Numbered from the stretch's first letter, positions 7,803-17,251 are shown. The stretch: 64,000 bases of DNA from Sideroxydans sp. CL21 (GCF_902459525.1 NZ_LR699166.1:3174501-3238500); one strand, 5' to 3'. Notes: a model not told the origin generated them from the letters alone. Numbers and translations are program-made.

Positions 7803-10052
7803 TCAGCTGAACGGTTCGCTGTTCCACTTTTCCAGCCAGGCGGGCAACGCGCTGGCTCGCATGGGCCGGGCAATTCCATAGCCTTGCCCGTATTCGCAAC
7901 CCATTTCCACCAACTCGCGGAACAGTTCTTCCGATTCCACGCCCTCGGCCACGATCCTGCGGTCGAACGCTTTGGCCAGTGCGATGACCCCTTGCACGAT
8001 CGCCCTGTCTCCCTTGTCGTGCATCATGTCGCGAATGAAGGATTGGTCGATCTTGAGCGTATCAACCGGCAAGCGTCCCAGATAAGACAGCGAGGAATAG
8101 CCGGTGCCAAAATCATCCAGAGCGAAACTGATGCCCAGCTTGCGACAACGCTCAATGGTGTCGCTGACTCTGGGAATATCCTCCAGTGCGGCCGTCTCCA
8201 GCACTTCGATCTGCAGGCAGCCTCTCGGCAGATCCGGATAACGCAGCATTTTGCGCTTCATCTTCCAGGCGAAATCCTTCGCTTGCAGATGGCGCGCCGA
8301 GATGTTGATGCTCAGCTCCATCGGTAACCCGGCAAAATGCCATCGCTCCAGTTGAGTGAGTGCCGTCGCGACAACCCAGTCGCCCAACTCAACCTCCAGG
8401 GTAGTCCCCTCGATTTCGTGCAGGAATTCGGAAGGCGCGAGCATTCCGCGCTCCGGATCGTGCCAGCGGATCAGGGCTTCAGCCCCGACCGGATGCAACG
8501 AACGCATGTCGACTTTGGGCTGGTAATACAGTTCGAATTCGTTTCTCTCCAGTGCAAGTTTGAGCCTCCGCAACAATTCGTGATGAGTGCGCGCCCGCTG
8601 GTCGTTCTCTGCATCGTAGAGATAGTAGCGGTTCTTGCCGGACTGTTTGGCGGTGTACATGGCCTGATCCGCATGCCGCAACAGGGTATCCGCATCGTGA
8701 TCGTCGCCAGGGTAGGTCGCAACACCGATGCTGGCGCTCACCTCGAACAGCTTATTCCTGATCTCGATCGGTTGGCTGATCGCTTCCAGCAAGCGGTTCA
8801 GGCTGGCCGAACACTCTTCCGCCGCGTGCAGTCCAAGCAGCAGCACGGCAAACTCGTCACCGCCCAGACGCGCTACCGTATCGTCTTCCCTGATCGATCC
8901 CTTGATACGCTTGGTCACCTCGATCAACACCTTGTCGCCCGCCTCATGACCCATCGTGTCGTTGACGAATTTGAACCCATCCAGATCAAGATAACAGACA
9001 GCAAGAATAGATCCTTCCCGTTTGCTGTGCGCCAATGCCTGTTGCAACCGGTCAGCCAACAACAGACGGTTGGGTATGCCTGTCAGCGCATCAAAATGCG
9101 CGATGTGCTCCAGTTGTTTCTCGTGCTGCTTGATCAGCGTGATATCGGTAAATGTGCCTACCATGCGCAGGTGGGCTGCAGCGTGCCGTATGGCAGTACC
9201 CCGGCAGAGCAGCCATTTCCAGCTACCATCCTTGCATGCCACGCGCATTTCCGAAACGTAATGCCCGCCATTGCGCTTGAGATAGTCCTGCAGTTCGTCA
9301 CTGACCCTGAGTTCGTCGTCGGGATGGATGATCCTGAAAAATTGCTCGGCATGTTCCCCGAACTCTCCGTCGTCATACCCCAATATCTCGGCGAAACGCC
9401 TGGAGTAGTGAAACTCTCCCGTTTCCGGCGTCCAGTCCCACACCGCATCTCCGGAACCTTCCAGCGCATGGCGCCAGCGCTGCTCTGTCAGGCGCTGCAC
9501 TTCCTGTTCACCTTCACTCGTGGTCTTGGATTCCTTGAATGTCTGGTAATTCTCGAGCACAAAGGACAGCGCGATCAGATAGAGACAAGTAGAGAATATG
9601 TCGAAGCGGGAATAACCCGTGTCGACATACGGCAATACATGGACAGCCACGATACTCAGCAGGATGATGCTCAGCCAGATGCGTCCGGCATTGCGCCCTT
9701 TAAGAAAGAACGCCCCGGACAACAGCAGGAAAAAGAGCGACAGTCGCATAGTGTTGTAGGGCGCCAATAGATAGACGGCCATGAACAGAACGAACGAAAG
9801 CACCAGCACGGTGGAGCTCACCTGTTCGACCTTGCCCGGGTAGCGGTACAGATAAACCAGAAAAGCCAGACAAAGCCCGGCAAAACCGAAATCGATCATC
9901 CCCATCGTCGCACTGGCTTGCCAGCGTATGAAGCCCATCAGGAAAGCGGCCGTTCCATTGAGGAAGAGCACGCTGTTCAGGAATTTCAGCTTGTATCTGT
10001 GATTCCGTTCCATATCGGACGCATCCGAATTGAACGTTTCGAATTTTTTCAT
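7803..10052 (-). CDS. Membrane-bound PAS-GGDEF-EAL cyclic-di-GMP enzyme
   Basis: The 749-residue protein has an N-terminal membrane domain of about six helices (25-170) and a PAS_3 domain (about 190-310; WRHALEGSGDAVWDW to FTDIT). A GGDEF domain with intact RLGGDEF (about 320-480) and an EAL domain (about 490-745) follow. The EAL domain has EALIRW, DDFGTGYSS and AEGVE all intact. Both diguanylate cyclase and phosphodiesterase activity are therefore possible. The gene is divergent from the HDOD gene across a 200-bp gap, and a GGAG ribosome site lies upstream of the start. Confidence 0.93.
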   Translation of the reverse strand: MKKFETFNSDASDMERNHRYKLKFLNSVLFLNGTAAFLMGFIRWQASATMGMIDFGFAGLCLAFLVYLYRYPGKVEQVSSTVLVLSFVLFMAVYLLAPYNTMRLSLFFLLLSGAFFLKGRNAGRIWLSIILLSIVAVHVLPYVDTGYSRFDIFSTCLYLIALSFVLENYQTFKESKTTSEGEQEVQRLTEQRWRHALEGSGDAVWDWTPETGEFHYSRRFAEILGYDDGEFGEHAEQFFRIIHPDDELRVSDELQDYLKRNGGHYVSEMRVACKDGSWKWLLCRGTAIRHAAAHLRMVGTFTDITLIKQHEKQLEHIAHFDALTGIPNRLLLADRLQQALAHSKREGSILAVCYLDLDGFKFVNDTMGHEAGDKVLIEVTKRIKGSIREDDTVARLGGDEFAVLLLGLHAAEECSASLNRLLEAISQPIEIRNKLFEVSASIGVATYPGDDHDADTLLRHADQAMYTAKQSGKNRYYLYDAENDQRARTHHELLRRLKLALERNEFELYYQPKVDMRSLHPVGAEALIRWHDPERGMLAPSEFLHEIEGTTLEVELGDWVVATALTQLERWHFAGLPMELSINISARHLQAKDFAWKMKRKMLRYPDLPRGCLQIEVLETAALEDIPRVSDTIERCRKLGISFALDDFGTGYSSLSYLGRLPVDTLKIDQSFIRDMMHDKGDRAIVQGVIALAKAFDRRIVAEGVESEELFRELVEMGCEYGQGYGIARPMRASALPAWLEKWNSEPFS

Positions 10053-10253
10053 CGAAGCGAATCTCTCCTGCCCGGACCATACCGGACTTAGATTATTTTT
10101 TTCCGCCCGAAAGCGTGTGGATATTGCACTTGTCGGACAGAATTCGTCTTCGATGCTGAAAACTCATAGCCAGCGAAACGGGACGTGTGCTATTTTCCGA
10201 CCTTGTTGATTTACATATCATCGCAGTAATATTACCACGCACCCGACACGGAA

Positions 10254-11114
10254 ATGACCGATAGCTCATCCACACCGGATCCACTGCTTGAACACGCACT
10301 ACTGGATATCGGCATCCCCCCTTGCCCGGAGATCCTTGTTCGAATCATGGCGGAGATGGATAAAGAAGAACCCGATTACCATCGCCTGAGCCATATCATC
10401 AGCGCCGATGTCGCCCTTGCAGCAGGACTCATCAAAACGACCAACTCGCCTTTTTTTGCACGCTCGCAACGTGCGCGCTCCGTGCACGATGCACTGACAA
10501 TTCTCGGTCTCAGGGCCTCCAGCCACACTATCGCCGGTATTATTCTGCGCAACATTTTTCCCAGCACGCCGAACCTGACACGCTTCTGGGATGCCTCGGC
10601 ACGCAAGGCACGGCTTTGCGCCTGGTTGGCCCACAAGCTGGATATCCACGGATTCAATGCGGACGATGCCTACACTTTCGGTCTGTTCCACGATTGCGGT
10701 ATCCCGATTCTGATGTCCCGCTTTCCAAGTTATAGGGACGTATTGGGGCAGGCGAACCGCGACAGCCTGCATGAATTCACGGCTTCGGAAGATTCACTGA
10801 TCAAAACCAACCATGCCGAAGTCGGCAGTGCACTGGCACAAAGCTGGTGGCTTGATGCAGACATGTGCCTGTCCATCCGCAACCATCACAGCCTGAAGGC
10901 ATTAGCCCCGGATTCGACTTTATCGAAACCCAACCGGCTGTTCATCGCGACCGTGCATTTCGCTGAACACTTCTCCCAACAGCAACTGGGTCTGGATATG
11001 ACGCAGGAATGGTCAAAATTCGGCGTAGCTTGCCTGGAAACACTCCAGATCGACGAAGACGATATGGAATTTTTGTATTCCGAGGCAAAGCAGGTAGTCG
11101 CTCTGCTGGATTAA
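10254..11114 (+). CDS. HDOD-domain signalling protein
   Basis: The 286-residue product is almost entirely an HDOD domain (about 20-220), a degenerate HD fold common in bacterial signalling. Typical features are the PPCPEIL start, SADVALAAGLIKTTNSPFF, VHDALTILGLRA and the HD-like segment GLFHDCGIPIL. HDOD proteins generally lack phosphohydrolase activity. It sits opposite a GGDEF/EAL gene, and such pairs are common, so a link to second-messenger control is plausible but unproven. Confidence 0.88.
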   Translation: MTDSSSTPDPLLEHALLDIGIPPCPEILVRIMAEMDKEEPDYHRLSHIISADVALAAGLIKTTNSPFFARSQRARSVHDALTILGLRASSHTIAGIILRNIFPSTPNLTRFWDASARKARLCAWLAHKLDIHGFNADDAYTFGLFHDCGIPILMSRFPSYRDVLGQANRDSLHEFTASEDSLIKTNHAEVGSALAQSWWLDADMCLSIRNHHSLKALAPDSTLSKPNRLFIATVHFAEHFSQQQLGLDMTQEWSKFGVACLETLQIDEDDMEFLYSEAKQVVALLD

Positions 11115-11377
11115 CCCGGACCATCGCAACTCCTTCAATACCCCGATCCACTTTCGATCGGCGAATCGCCGACGCCATGCCATAAAAAATTAATAACAAT
11201 AGAGAGATAGCTTATACGCGCCGCTTTCAAAGCATGCGTAATAAAGGGAGGTAAGCGGGCACGGTTCGCTGAAGAGGCTCAACAAACACTAAATGAAACG
11301 CACTGCACTCCGTACAAAACGGAGTCCGCAGAAAGGGCGAAACGCAACGACCCGGCGCCCGCCCCAATCTACGAAGC

Positions 11378-11803
11378 TTAGGCGCCGAGGATGCCTTTTC
11401 CTGCAGCAGGAGCGGATTTCTTCGCTACGGCTTTCTTGGCAGGTTTTTTCGCTGCTGCTTTTTTCGCTGCCGGTTTCTTGGCGGCTACTTTTTTAGCGGC
11501 TGGCTTCTTTGCTGCCACTTTTTTCGCTGCCGGTTTCTTGGCGGCTACTTTCTTGGCGGCTGGCTTCTTTGCTGCCACTTTTTTCGCTGCCGGTTTCTTG
11601 GCGGCTACTTTTTTAGCGGCTGGCTTCTTTGCTGCCACTTTTTTCGCTGCCGGTTTCTTGGCGGCTACTTTCTTGGCGGCTGGCTTCTTTGCTGCGGCTT
11701 TCTTGGCGGCCGGTTTTTTAGCTGCTGCGACTTTTTTAACAGCTGGCTTCTTTGCGGCAGCCTTCTTGGTAGTGGTGCTTTTTGCTTTGGTTGTTGCAGC
11801 CAT
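11378..11803 (-). CDS. Histone H1-like Lys/Ala-rich repeat DNA-binding protein (AlgP/HctB-like)
   Basis: The 141-residue protein is almost wholly Ala, Lys, Pro and Val in repeated [10 protein letters not shown] units. This is the pattern of bacterial histone H1-like proteins such as AlgP and HctB, which bind DNA nonspecifically. A short unique N-terminus ([16 protein letters not shown]) and C-terminus ([12 protein letters not shown]) flank the repeats. The ATG at 11803 was chosen over one six bases upstream because AAGGA is then correctly spaced. The repeats are also nearly perfect at DNA level, so the length may vary between strains. Confidence 0.85.
   Translation of the reverse strand: MAATTKAKSTTTKKAAAKKPAVKKVAAAKKPAAKKAAAKKPAAKKVAAKKPAAKKVAAKKPAAKKVAAKKPAAKKVAAKKPAAKKVAAKKPAAKKVAAKKPAAKKVAAKKPAAKKAAAKKPAKKAVAKKSAPAAGKGILGA
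11461..11700 (-). repeat. 60-bp tandem repeats inside the H1-like gene
   Basis: Four consecutive 60-bp units (20 codons each) begin at 11461, 11521, 11581 and 11641. They differ at only a few positions; two variants alternate, TTTTTAGC and TTCTTGGC. The first and third units are essentially identical, as are the second and fourth, which implies a 120-bp higher-order unit. Shorter 30-bp sub-repeats are visible within them. Confidence 0.9.
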
Positions 11804-11974
11804 TTTCATTCCTTATAAAAATTGATGGACTAACCAGTTAAAATTTTCGTGCACCAACTGCACTCCCGATGCGCCTTTCTACAGCTTGAAATCTCCCAAC
11901 ACGCACGGTGGCTGCATTCTATGCGCGATTAAAAAAAATGCGCAACACTTTTATGCATATTTCGCGAAATAATT

Positions 11975-13222
11975 TCACGCGATGATTTTCTCTGCAGCGT
12001 AGAGCTGGCTTACTGTTTCGCGTTCCCGAACCAGGTGCACGACCGAGCCGTCAACCATCACTTCGGCTGCCCGAGGACGGGAATTGTAGTTGGAACTCAT
12101 GCTCATTCCGTATGCGCCAGCCGACATCACAGCAAGCGCATCTCCTTTATCCACGGCCATCTCGCGGGCATGACCAAAAAAATCCCCGGTCTCGCAGATC
12201 GGCCCGACCACGTCGTATTGCTGTGTCTCACCCTCTCTTTTTCGAACCGGCAGGATGGCGTGCCAGGCATCGTAAAGTGCCGGACGCATGAGGTCGTTCA
12301 TCGCAGCATCGACGATCGCGAAGTTCTTTTCTTCTCCATGCTTGAGGTACTCGATGCGCGTAAGCAGTACCCCGGCATTGCCGACCAGCACCCGGCCAGG
12401 TTCGACGATGATCTTCTCGGAACGCCCTTGTAGCGCGCCCAGCAGGGCTTTTGCATACTCGGCGATAGAGGGAGGAGTCTCGTCGTCGTAGCGGATACCG
12501 AGACCGCCTCCCAGGTCGAGATGCTCCAAAACAATGCCGGAGGCAGCCAGCAGATCCACCAGTGCCAGCACTTTTTCCGCCGCCGCGATGAACGGGCTGG
12601 TCTCGGTGAGTTGCGAACCGATGTGGCAATCCATGCCGGTTACTCGCAAATGCGGCATGGCAGCAGCCTTGCGATATAGTGCCAGCGCTTCGGTGTAGGC
12701 CACACCGAACTTGTTCTGCTTGAGCCCGGTCGAGATGTAGGGATGGGTCTTGGCATCCACATCGGGGTTCACGCGCAAACTGATCGGCGCGACCTTGCCC
12801 ATGCTGCCCGCAACCATATTCAGGCTATCCAGCTCTGACGAAGATTCAACATTGAAACAAAGTATTCCGGCCTCAAGTGCCTGCCGCATCTCGGCTTCGC
12901 TCTTGCCTACGCCGGAGAAAACCACTTTGTTCGCGGTACCTCCCGCCGCCAGCACACGCTGCAATTCTCCGCCGGAAACGATATCGAAGCCGGCGCCCAG
13001 ACGCGCAAACAGATTGAGGATGGCAAGGTTGGAATTGGCCTTCACCGCATAGCAAATGAGATGCTCGCGGCTCTTGAACGCTTTGGCGAACTGGCGATAG
13101 CCGTCGGTCAGGGCGGCCCGCGAATAGACGTAGCACGGTGTTCCGAAACGCCGGGCGATGTCTTCCAGTGGCACGTTTTCGGCGAACAGGCGGTCTTGCT
13201 GATAGCTAAAATATTCGTTCAT
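11975..13222 (-). CDS. lysA: Diaminopimelate decarboxylase
   Basis: LysA decarboxylates meso-diaminopimelate to lysine using pyridoxal phosphate. The 415-residue product has a PLP-binding lysine (Lys61) in CYAVKANSN, the HIGSQL segment, the phosphate-binding GGGLGIRY, the EPGRVLVG loop and the C-terminal GAYGMSMSSNYNSRPR. The ATG at 13222 gives MNEYFSY; an ATG at 13228 would overlap the lptM stop as ATGA and is equally possible. The lptM-lysA order is standard in proteobacteria. Confidence 0.97.
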   Translation of the reverse strand: MNEYFSYQQDRLFAENVPLEDIARRFGTPCYVYSRAALTDGYRQFAKAFKSREHLICYAVKANSNLAILNLFARLGAGFDIVSGGELQRVLAAGGTANKVVFSGVGKSEAEMRQALEAGILCFNVESSSELDSLNMVAGSMGKVAPISLRVNPDVDAKTHPYISTGLKQNKFGVAYTEALALYRKAAAMPHLRVTGMDCHIGSQLTETSPFIAAAEKVLALVDLLAASGIVLEHLDLGGGLGIRYDDETPPSIAEYAKALLGALQGRSEKIIVEPGRVLVGNAGVLLTRIEYLKHGEEKNFAIVDAAMNDLMRPALYDAWHAILPVRKREGETQQYDVVGPICETGDFFGHAREMAVDKGDALAVMSAGAYGMSMSSNYNSRPRAAEVMVDGSVVHLVRERETVSQLYAAEKIIA

Positions 13223-13224
13223 GA

Positions 13225-13410
13225 TCATTTTTTGGTTTCGGGATTTTCGGCAGAGGGTTGCGCCGGAACAACTTGAGAAGCAGCCTGTGGAGCAGTTTGG
13301 GGGGCGATTTTCGGCGGCGGCAAGAACAGCGGAGCTTTGCGCCCGCAGCCTTGCAGCATGAGTACCAACAGCAACATAATGCCAAGGATGCGCATGACTT
13401 TATCTTTCAT
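13225..13410 (-). CDS. lptM: LptM-like small lipoprotein
   Basis: This 61-residue lipoprotein has a short signal peptide and lipobox LMLQGC, followed by GRKAPLFLPPP and a Pro/Ala/Gln-rich tail. The GxKGPLxxP-like motif right after the lipid-modified cysteine, and the position directly before lysA, match LptM (formerly YifL), which assists LptD/LptE maturation in enterics. The start could be five codons later (MRILGIML). The stop overlaps the possible upstream lysA start. Confidence 0.85.
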   Translation of the reverse strand: MKDKVMRILGIMLLLVLMLQGCGRKAPLFLPPPKIAPQTAPQAASQVVPAQPSAENPETKK

Positions 13411-13440
13411 AATGTTTGGAATCGGAACGGGCGGGATTAT

Positions 13441-14739
13441 ATGATGGAAAGTCCAGGCAACGAACCGGACAGCGCGCTGTTCGCTCGTATCCGGAAGTTA
13501 GTAAACGAACGCGGGGTGGACATTCGCCAGAATCTGAACGGCAATGCACTGCACCTGGATTTCGCCGATGGCCAGCGCATCCTCGTCAACATCGACGCGC
13601 AAACGAATAACGTATGGCTGGCGGCACGTTCCGGTGGCATTGAATTCATCCATTGCGACAGCACCTGGCGCGCTCATGACCAGAGCGAACTGTTCGCCAG
13701 ACTGCGCGAGCTCATTGAACAGGCTATTGTCAGCAATCCGATCAATGCTCGCGCACCTGCCCAACAGACCCTACGCCCTGCTCCCGTCTATCTTTATGAA
13801 GCCAGGAAGAATCACAGCCTGCGCAATGTGCTTATCATCCTGCTGGCAGTTACTGCCGGCTTCTGGGCAGCACAAAGATTCAACCGCCCGCAAGTTTCGG
13901 CCGATACCGGATCAAGCAAGCAAACACAGTCCCGGAGCAAATTGGACTATCCGTGCGAAAGCAGCTTCCCTGCCAATGGCAGCATCGCCCTGTTTGCCGA
14001 AGGTGGCCTGCGCGCCGACAATCCGAACGATCCCGAGATCACCCTAAGAAACGATCATGCCCATCCCGCGCTTCTGATCTTCTCTGCACCGAATACCGCC
14101 ATTCCCCTCTTGTCGGTGCTGGTTCATGCAGGGCAGAGTACCTCACTGCACCTGCCACCCGGACTGTACGACATGATGTTCAGCGTCGGCACCACATGGT
14201 GCAATCCGCATAGCGGTTTCTCGGAGGGGCGCTTGCTTAAGTTCGACAAACCCCTGGCTGTGCAGACGGACAAACCGGTACAGCTCGCCATACAGTCGTC
14301 CGGAACAGGGATGGAGGATTTTCAGTTGTTCGTCAAAACAACCAGTCCCGAGGTGATCGCGCCAGCGCCGACTTTCAACGGCGACGGCAGCATGGAGGTA
14401 CAACGTCGGGCGAACGGGCATTTCTACCTGCCCGGCACCATAGACGCGATACCGGTCACCTTCATGGTGGATACGGGCGCTTCGGTCACTTCCATCTCCG
14501 GCGAGCTCGCGCGCCGGGCCGGTATCCGCAACTGCAAGAAAGTGCAGTTCCAGACTGCAAACGGTGCAGCGAACGGATGTATCGCACTTGTGCCTCACAT
14601 GACCGTCGGTAACTTTACAATGGAGAACATCACCGTGGCCGTGATGAACAACCTGGAAACCAACCTGCTCGGCGCCAACGTGCTGCGCAATTTTCAAATC
14701 AGCCAGAACGACAGCAGCATGCTGATCGGACGGCGTTAA
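13441..14739 (+). CDS. Frataxin-like domain - membrane anchor - retropepsin-like aspartic protease fusion
   Basis: This 432-residue protein has an unusual architecture. Residues about 10-95 align with CyaY/frataxin: LDFADGQRILVN, NNVWLAARSGG and SELFARLRELI match the corresponding strands and helix of the CyaY encoded next door. A single membrane helix follows (about 127-146), then a beta-rich linker domain (about 165-300). The C-terminal clan AA single-domain aspartic protease (about 325-432) has the active-site VDTGAS (Asp344) and the late motif NLLGANVLRNF. The frataxin part should face the cytosol and the protease the periplasm, if the helix inserts N-in. The start is the ATG at 13441 (a second ATG follows at once), preceded by GGCGGGA. 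The gap to cyaY is 13 bases, so both are probably co-transcribed. Function unknown. Confidence 0.85.
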   Translation: MMESPGNEPDSALFARIRKLVNERGVDIRQNLNGNALHLDFADGQRILVNIDAQTNNVWLAARSGGIEFIHCDSTWRAHDQSELFARLRELIEQAIVSNPINARAPAQQTLRPAPVYLYEARKNHSLRNVLIILLAVTAGFWAAQRFNRPQVSADTGSSKQTQSRSKLDYPCESSFPANGSIALFAEGGLRADNPNDPEITLRNDHAHPALLIFSAPNTAIPLLSVLVHAGQSTSLHLPPGLYDMMFSVGTTWCNPHSGFSEGRLLKFDKPLAVQTDKPVQLAIQSSGTGMEDFQLFVKTTSPEVIAPAPTFNGDGSMEVQRRANGHFYLPGTIDAIPVTFMVDTGASVTSISGELARRAGIRNCKKVQFQTANGAANGCIALVPHMTVGNFTMENITVAVMNNLETNLLGANVLRNFQISQNDSSMLIGRR

Positions 14740-14752
14740 CCAAGGACTACAC

Positions 14753-15064
14753 ATGACTGAGAGTGAATTCAACGAACTGGCCGATGCCGTATTCCAGCGC
14801 ATCGAACTGGCAATAGACGATGCAGATGCGGATATCGATTACGACAGCAACGGCACGGTACTGGAAATGGAATTTGCGGACGGCAGCAAGCTTATCGTCA
14901 ACCGCCATGTGCCGAACAGGGAGATCTGGCTGGCCGCAAAATCCGGCGGATTCCATTACGCACTGGAAAACGAGCGCTGGTTCAGCCAGCGCGACGGCAG
15001 CGAACTTTTCGCCAAATTAAGCGAACTGGTAAAACTGGGAACAGGGCAACATCTGGATTTCTAG
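14753..15064 (+). CDS. cyaY: Iron-sulfur cluster assembly protein CyaY (bacterial frataxin)
   Basis: CyaY is a cytosolic iron-binding regulator of the IscS/IscU cluster assembly machinery. The 103-residue product has the expected length. It shows an acidic first helix and edge (IDDADADIDYD), the core strands LEMEFADGSKLIVN and REIWLAAKSGG, and a final helix ELFAKLSELV. CyaY divergent from lysA is a known proteobacterial arrangement; here the frataxin-protease fusion gene is inserted between them. Confidence 0.95.
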   Translation: MTESEFNELADAVFQRIELAIDDADADIDYDSNGTVLEMEFADGSKLIVNRHVPNREIWLAAKSGGFHYALENERWFSQRDGSELFAKLSELVKLGTGQHLDF

Positions 15065-15276
15065 CTAAAGCGCCGGTTTGGCGAACAACGCTGAACGAGT
15101 TATTGGTAATAGATGAAGTGCCAAGCGAAAGGGATTCGGTGTGTCGAAACTTCAGTCATCTGGGGGAGGAGACTACTGTGTATCGCTTCCTCTCCGCTTG
15201 GCAAGACGGACTCTAAAGCCATTTTAGTCATTTTGGAATGCGTCATATTGTCGCAGGCAACATGCGCCCTGTTTTG

Positions 15277-16017
15277 CTACTCCGCCACCCCGTAGCTGCG
15301 CAATTCCGCTCGGCACTGTTTGTAGTCCGGACATGCGCTTTCCACAACGCGCCAGAACGCAGGCGAGTGGTTCATCTCGATCAGGTGCGCCAGCTCATGC
15401 ACCACCACGTAGTCGATCAGGTGCAACGGCATCTTCACCAGTTGCCAGTTCAGCCGCACCACGCCCTGCACGGTGCAACTGCCCCATTGGGTGCGTGCCG
15501 CCGTCAGCTTGATCTCCCGCGGCGACACTTGCAGCAATGGCGCGAAATGCGCCACGCACTCTTCGAATACCCGCAACGCTTCGTTGCGATACCAGAGCGT
15601 CACTGCCTTTTCAATTTGCGCCGCCTCCGCCTCCACGCCGACCGGTACGTGCAATACCTCGCCGTGCAATTGCGGCGCGGCCCCGCGCGATCTGGGTGTC
15701 AGCGTTACAAGGAATTCTTCGCCGCGGAACGGGATGCGCGCGCCTTCTGCCCAGAATATTGGCGGGGCCTTCTTGGATTGCCAGCCGTCGAGTTTTTCGA
15801 CTACCCATTCTGCCTTGTCCTGCAGCACGCTGTGCAGCCATTTTTCGGAAGCACGCAAGGGCGCGTTGACGGTCAGGCCGCGGTCGTCGATACGCAGGCT
15901 GATGCTGCTGCGGTAGCCGCTGCGCTTGAGGGTGAAACTGATTTCTTTACCGGACAGGTGGATGTTGCGTTGTTCAACGACAGGTGGAGGACCTTTTCGA
16001 CGTAATGCTTTGAACAT
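15277..16017 (-). CDS. YgjP-like (DUF45) zinc metallopeptidase-fold protein
   Basis: The 246-residue protein has a beta-rich N-terminal half and a C-terminal metallopeptidase motif HELAHLIEMNHSPAFW (HExxH with third ligand His). ARTQWGSC, typical of the YgjP/SprT-like family, precedes it. The role in the cell is poorly known. It is the last gene of the glyQ-glyS-gmhB-plsC run, and its start overlaps the plsC stop by one base. Confidence 0.9.
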   Translation of the reverse strand: MFKALRRKGPPPVVEQRNIHLSGKEISFTLKRSGYRSSISLRIDDRGLTVNAPLRASEKWLHSVLQDKAEWVVEKLDGWQSKKAPPIFWAEGARIPFRGEEFLVTLTPRSRGAAPQLHGEVLHVPVGVEAEAAQIEKAVTLWYRNEALRVFEECVAHFAPLLQVSPREIKLTAARTQWGSCTVQGVVRLNWQLVKMPLHLIDYVVVHELAHLIEMNHSPAFWRVVESACPDYKQCRAELRSYGVAE

Positions 16018-16721
16018 CAGTCGAGCCTGATCATTTCAGCCTCTATCCAGTCCTCCACGCGGCGGTTGATCTCTTCCGCCTTGAGGCCCGCCGGATCGAT
16101 GGGCTGTCCGATACTCATGACGATGGTGCCGGGATGTTTCAGGAAGGAGTTGCGCCCCCAGAACTTGCCTGCATTGTGGGCCACCGGCACCACGGGGGCG
16201 CCGGAGCTTACCCCCAGCATCGCGCCGCCGATCTTGTACTTGCCGCGCACCCCATAGGGCATACGCGTGCCTTCGGGAAAGATGACCACGCAGAAGCCGC
16301 TCGCCAGCCTGGCCTTGCCCTGTTCCAGCAATTGCCGCATGGCCTGCTTGCCTTTGCTGCGGTCGATTGCGATCGGGCTGGTCAGCGCCAATCCCCAACC
16401 GAAGAACGGCAACCAAAGCAATTCTCGCTTGAGTACCCACACCTGGTCGGGAAATACCGTCTGCAGGGAAAAAGTCTCCCAAGCAGACTGGTGTTTGCAC
16501 ATCACGATACACGGCTGCTGCGGGATGTTCTCCGCACCGCGCACTTCCATGCGGATACCGCAGATCGCGCGCAACAGCCATATCGTGCTGTAGGCCAGAC
16601 CGGTGGCGACGCGATAGCGCGTGTGCGGTTTGAGCGGGAAGGTGAGGAAAAACAACGATGCATAGATCGGCGTCCAGACCAGTTGCACCAGGAAAAATAT
16701 CAGCGAACGTATGAACGTCAT
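16017..16721 (-). CDS. plsC: 1-acyl-sn-glycerol-3-phosphate acyltransferase
   Basis: PlsC transfers an acyl chain to lysophosphatidic acid at the inner membrane to make phosphatidic acid. The 234-residue protein has an N-terminal membrane segment (about 5-27), the acyltransferase motif KHQSAWE (the usual acidic residue of NHxxxxD is Glu here) and the substrate motif FPEGTR. The start overlaps the gmhB stop by 4 bases. The last gene of this lipid/cell-envelope pair, gmhB, feeds lipopolysaccharide synthesis. Confidence 0.93.
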   Translation of the reverse strand: MTFIRSLIFFLVQLVWTPIYASLFFLTFPLKPHTRYRVATGLAYSTIWLLRAICGIRMEVRGAENIPQQPCIVMCKHQSAWETFSLQTVFPDQVWVLKRELLWLPFFGWGLALTSPIAIDRSKGKQAMRQLLEQGKARLASGFCVVIFPEGTRMPYGVRGKYKIGGAMLGVSSGAPVVPVAHNAGKFWGRNSFLKHPGTIVMSIGQPIDPAGLKAEEINRRVEDWIEAEMIRLD

Positions 16722-17251
16722 ACCAGTGTCGCCACCACGGCCGCCAGATCGGGGTAGATCAAAGTACCCTCGGGCAAACAGCCTTTGGCCTGTGTCTTGC
16801 CGCCCTTGCCCGTGAGCACGAGAATAGGCTGCGCTTCGATGCGCGCCGCCGCTTCCAGATCACGCAACGAATCGCCCACCGCGGGTACACCTTTCAGGCT
16901 GACACCGTAACGCGCGGCGATCTCTTCGAGCATGCCGCTCTTGGGCTTGCGGCAACCGCAATTTGCATCATTGGTATGTGGGCAAAAAAACACCGCATCG
17001 ATGCGTCCGCCCAATTGCGCGCACGCCTTGTGCATCTTGTCGTGGATGGCGTTCAGCGTCGGCATGTCGAACAGACCGCGCCCGATGCCGGACTGGTTGG
17101 TCGCCACCACCACGCGATAATCGGCCTGGGTCAGGCGCGCGATCGCTTCCAGGCTGCCGGGAATGGGCTTCCATTCGTCCGGATTCTTGATGAACTGGTC
17201 GGAGTCGAAATTGATGACGCCGTCGCGGTCGAGAATGATGAGTTTGCTCAT
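16718..17251 (-). CDS. gmhB: D-glycero-beta-D-manno-heptose 1,7-bisphosphate 7-phosphatase
   Basis: GmhB removes the 7-phosphate in ADP-heptose synthesis for the lipopolysaccharide core. The 177-residue HAD-family protein has the nucleophile motif ILDRDGVIN (Asp8, Asp10) and TNQSGIGRG. The zinc-binding loop FFCPHTNDANCGCRKP and the KP.SGM substrate region follow, with VGDSLRDLEAA at motif IV. It overlaps glyS and plsC by 4 bases each. Confidence 0.95.
   Translation of the reverse strand: MSKLIILDRDGVINFDSDQFIKNPDEWKPIPGSLEAIARLTQADYRVVVATNQSGIGRGLFDMPTLNAIHDKMHKACAQLGGRIDAVFFCPHTNDANCGCRKPKSGMLEEIAARYGVSLKGVPAVGDSLRDLEAAARIEAQPILVLTGKGGKTQAKGCLPEGTLIYPDLAAVVATLV

Noticed and set aside
11445-11760. 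CRISPR-like spacing of repeats
   Set aside because: The repeats are contiguous codons of an Ala/Lys-rich protein with no unique spacers; no cas genes in the window.
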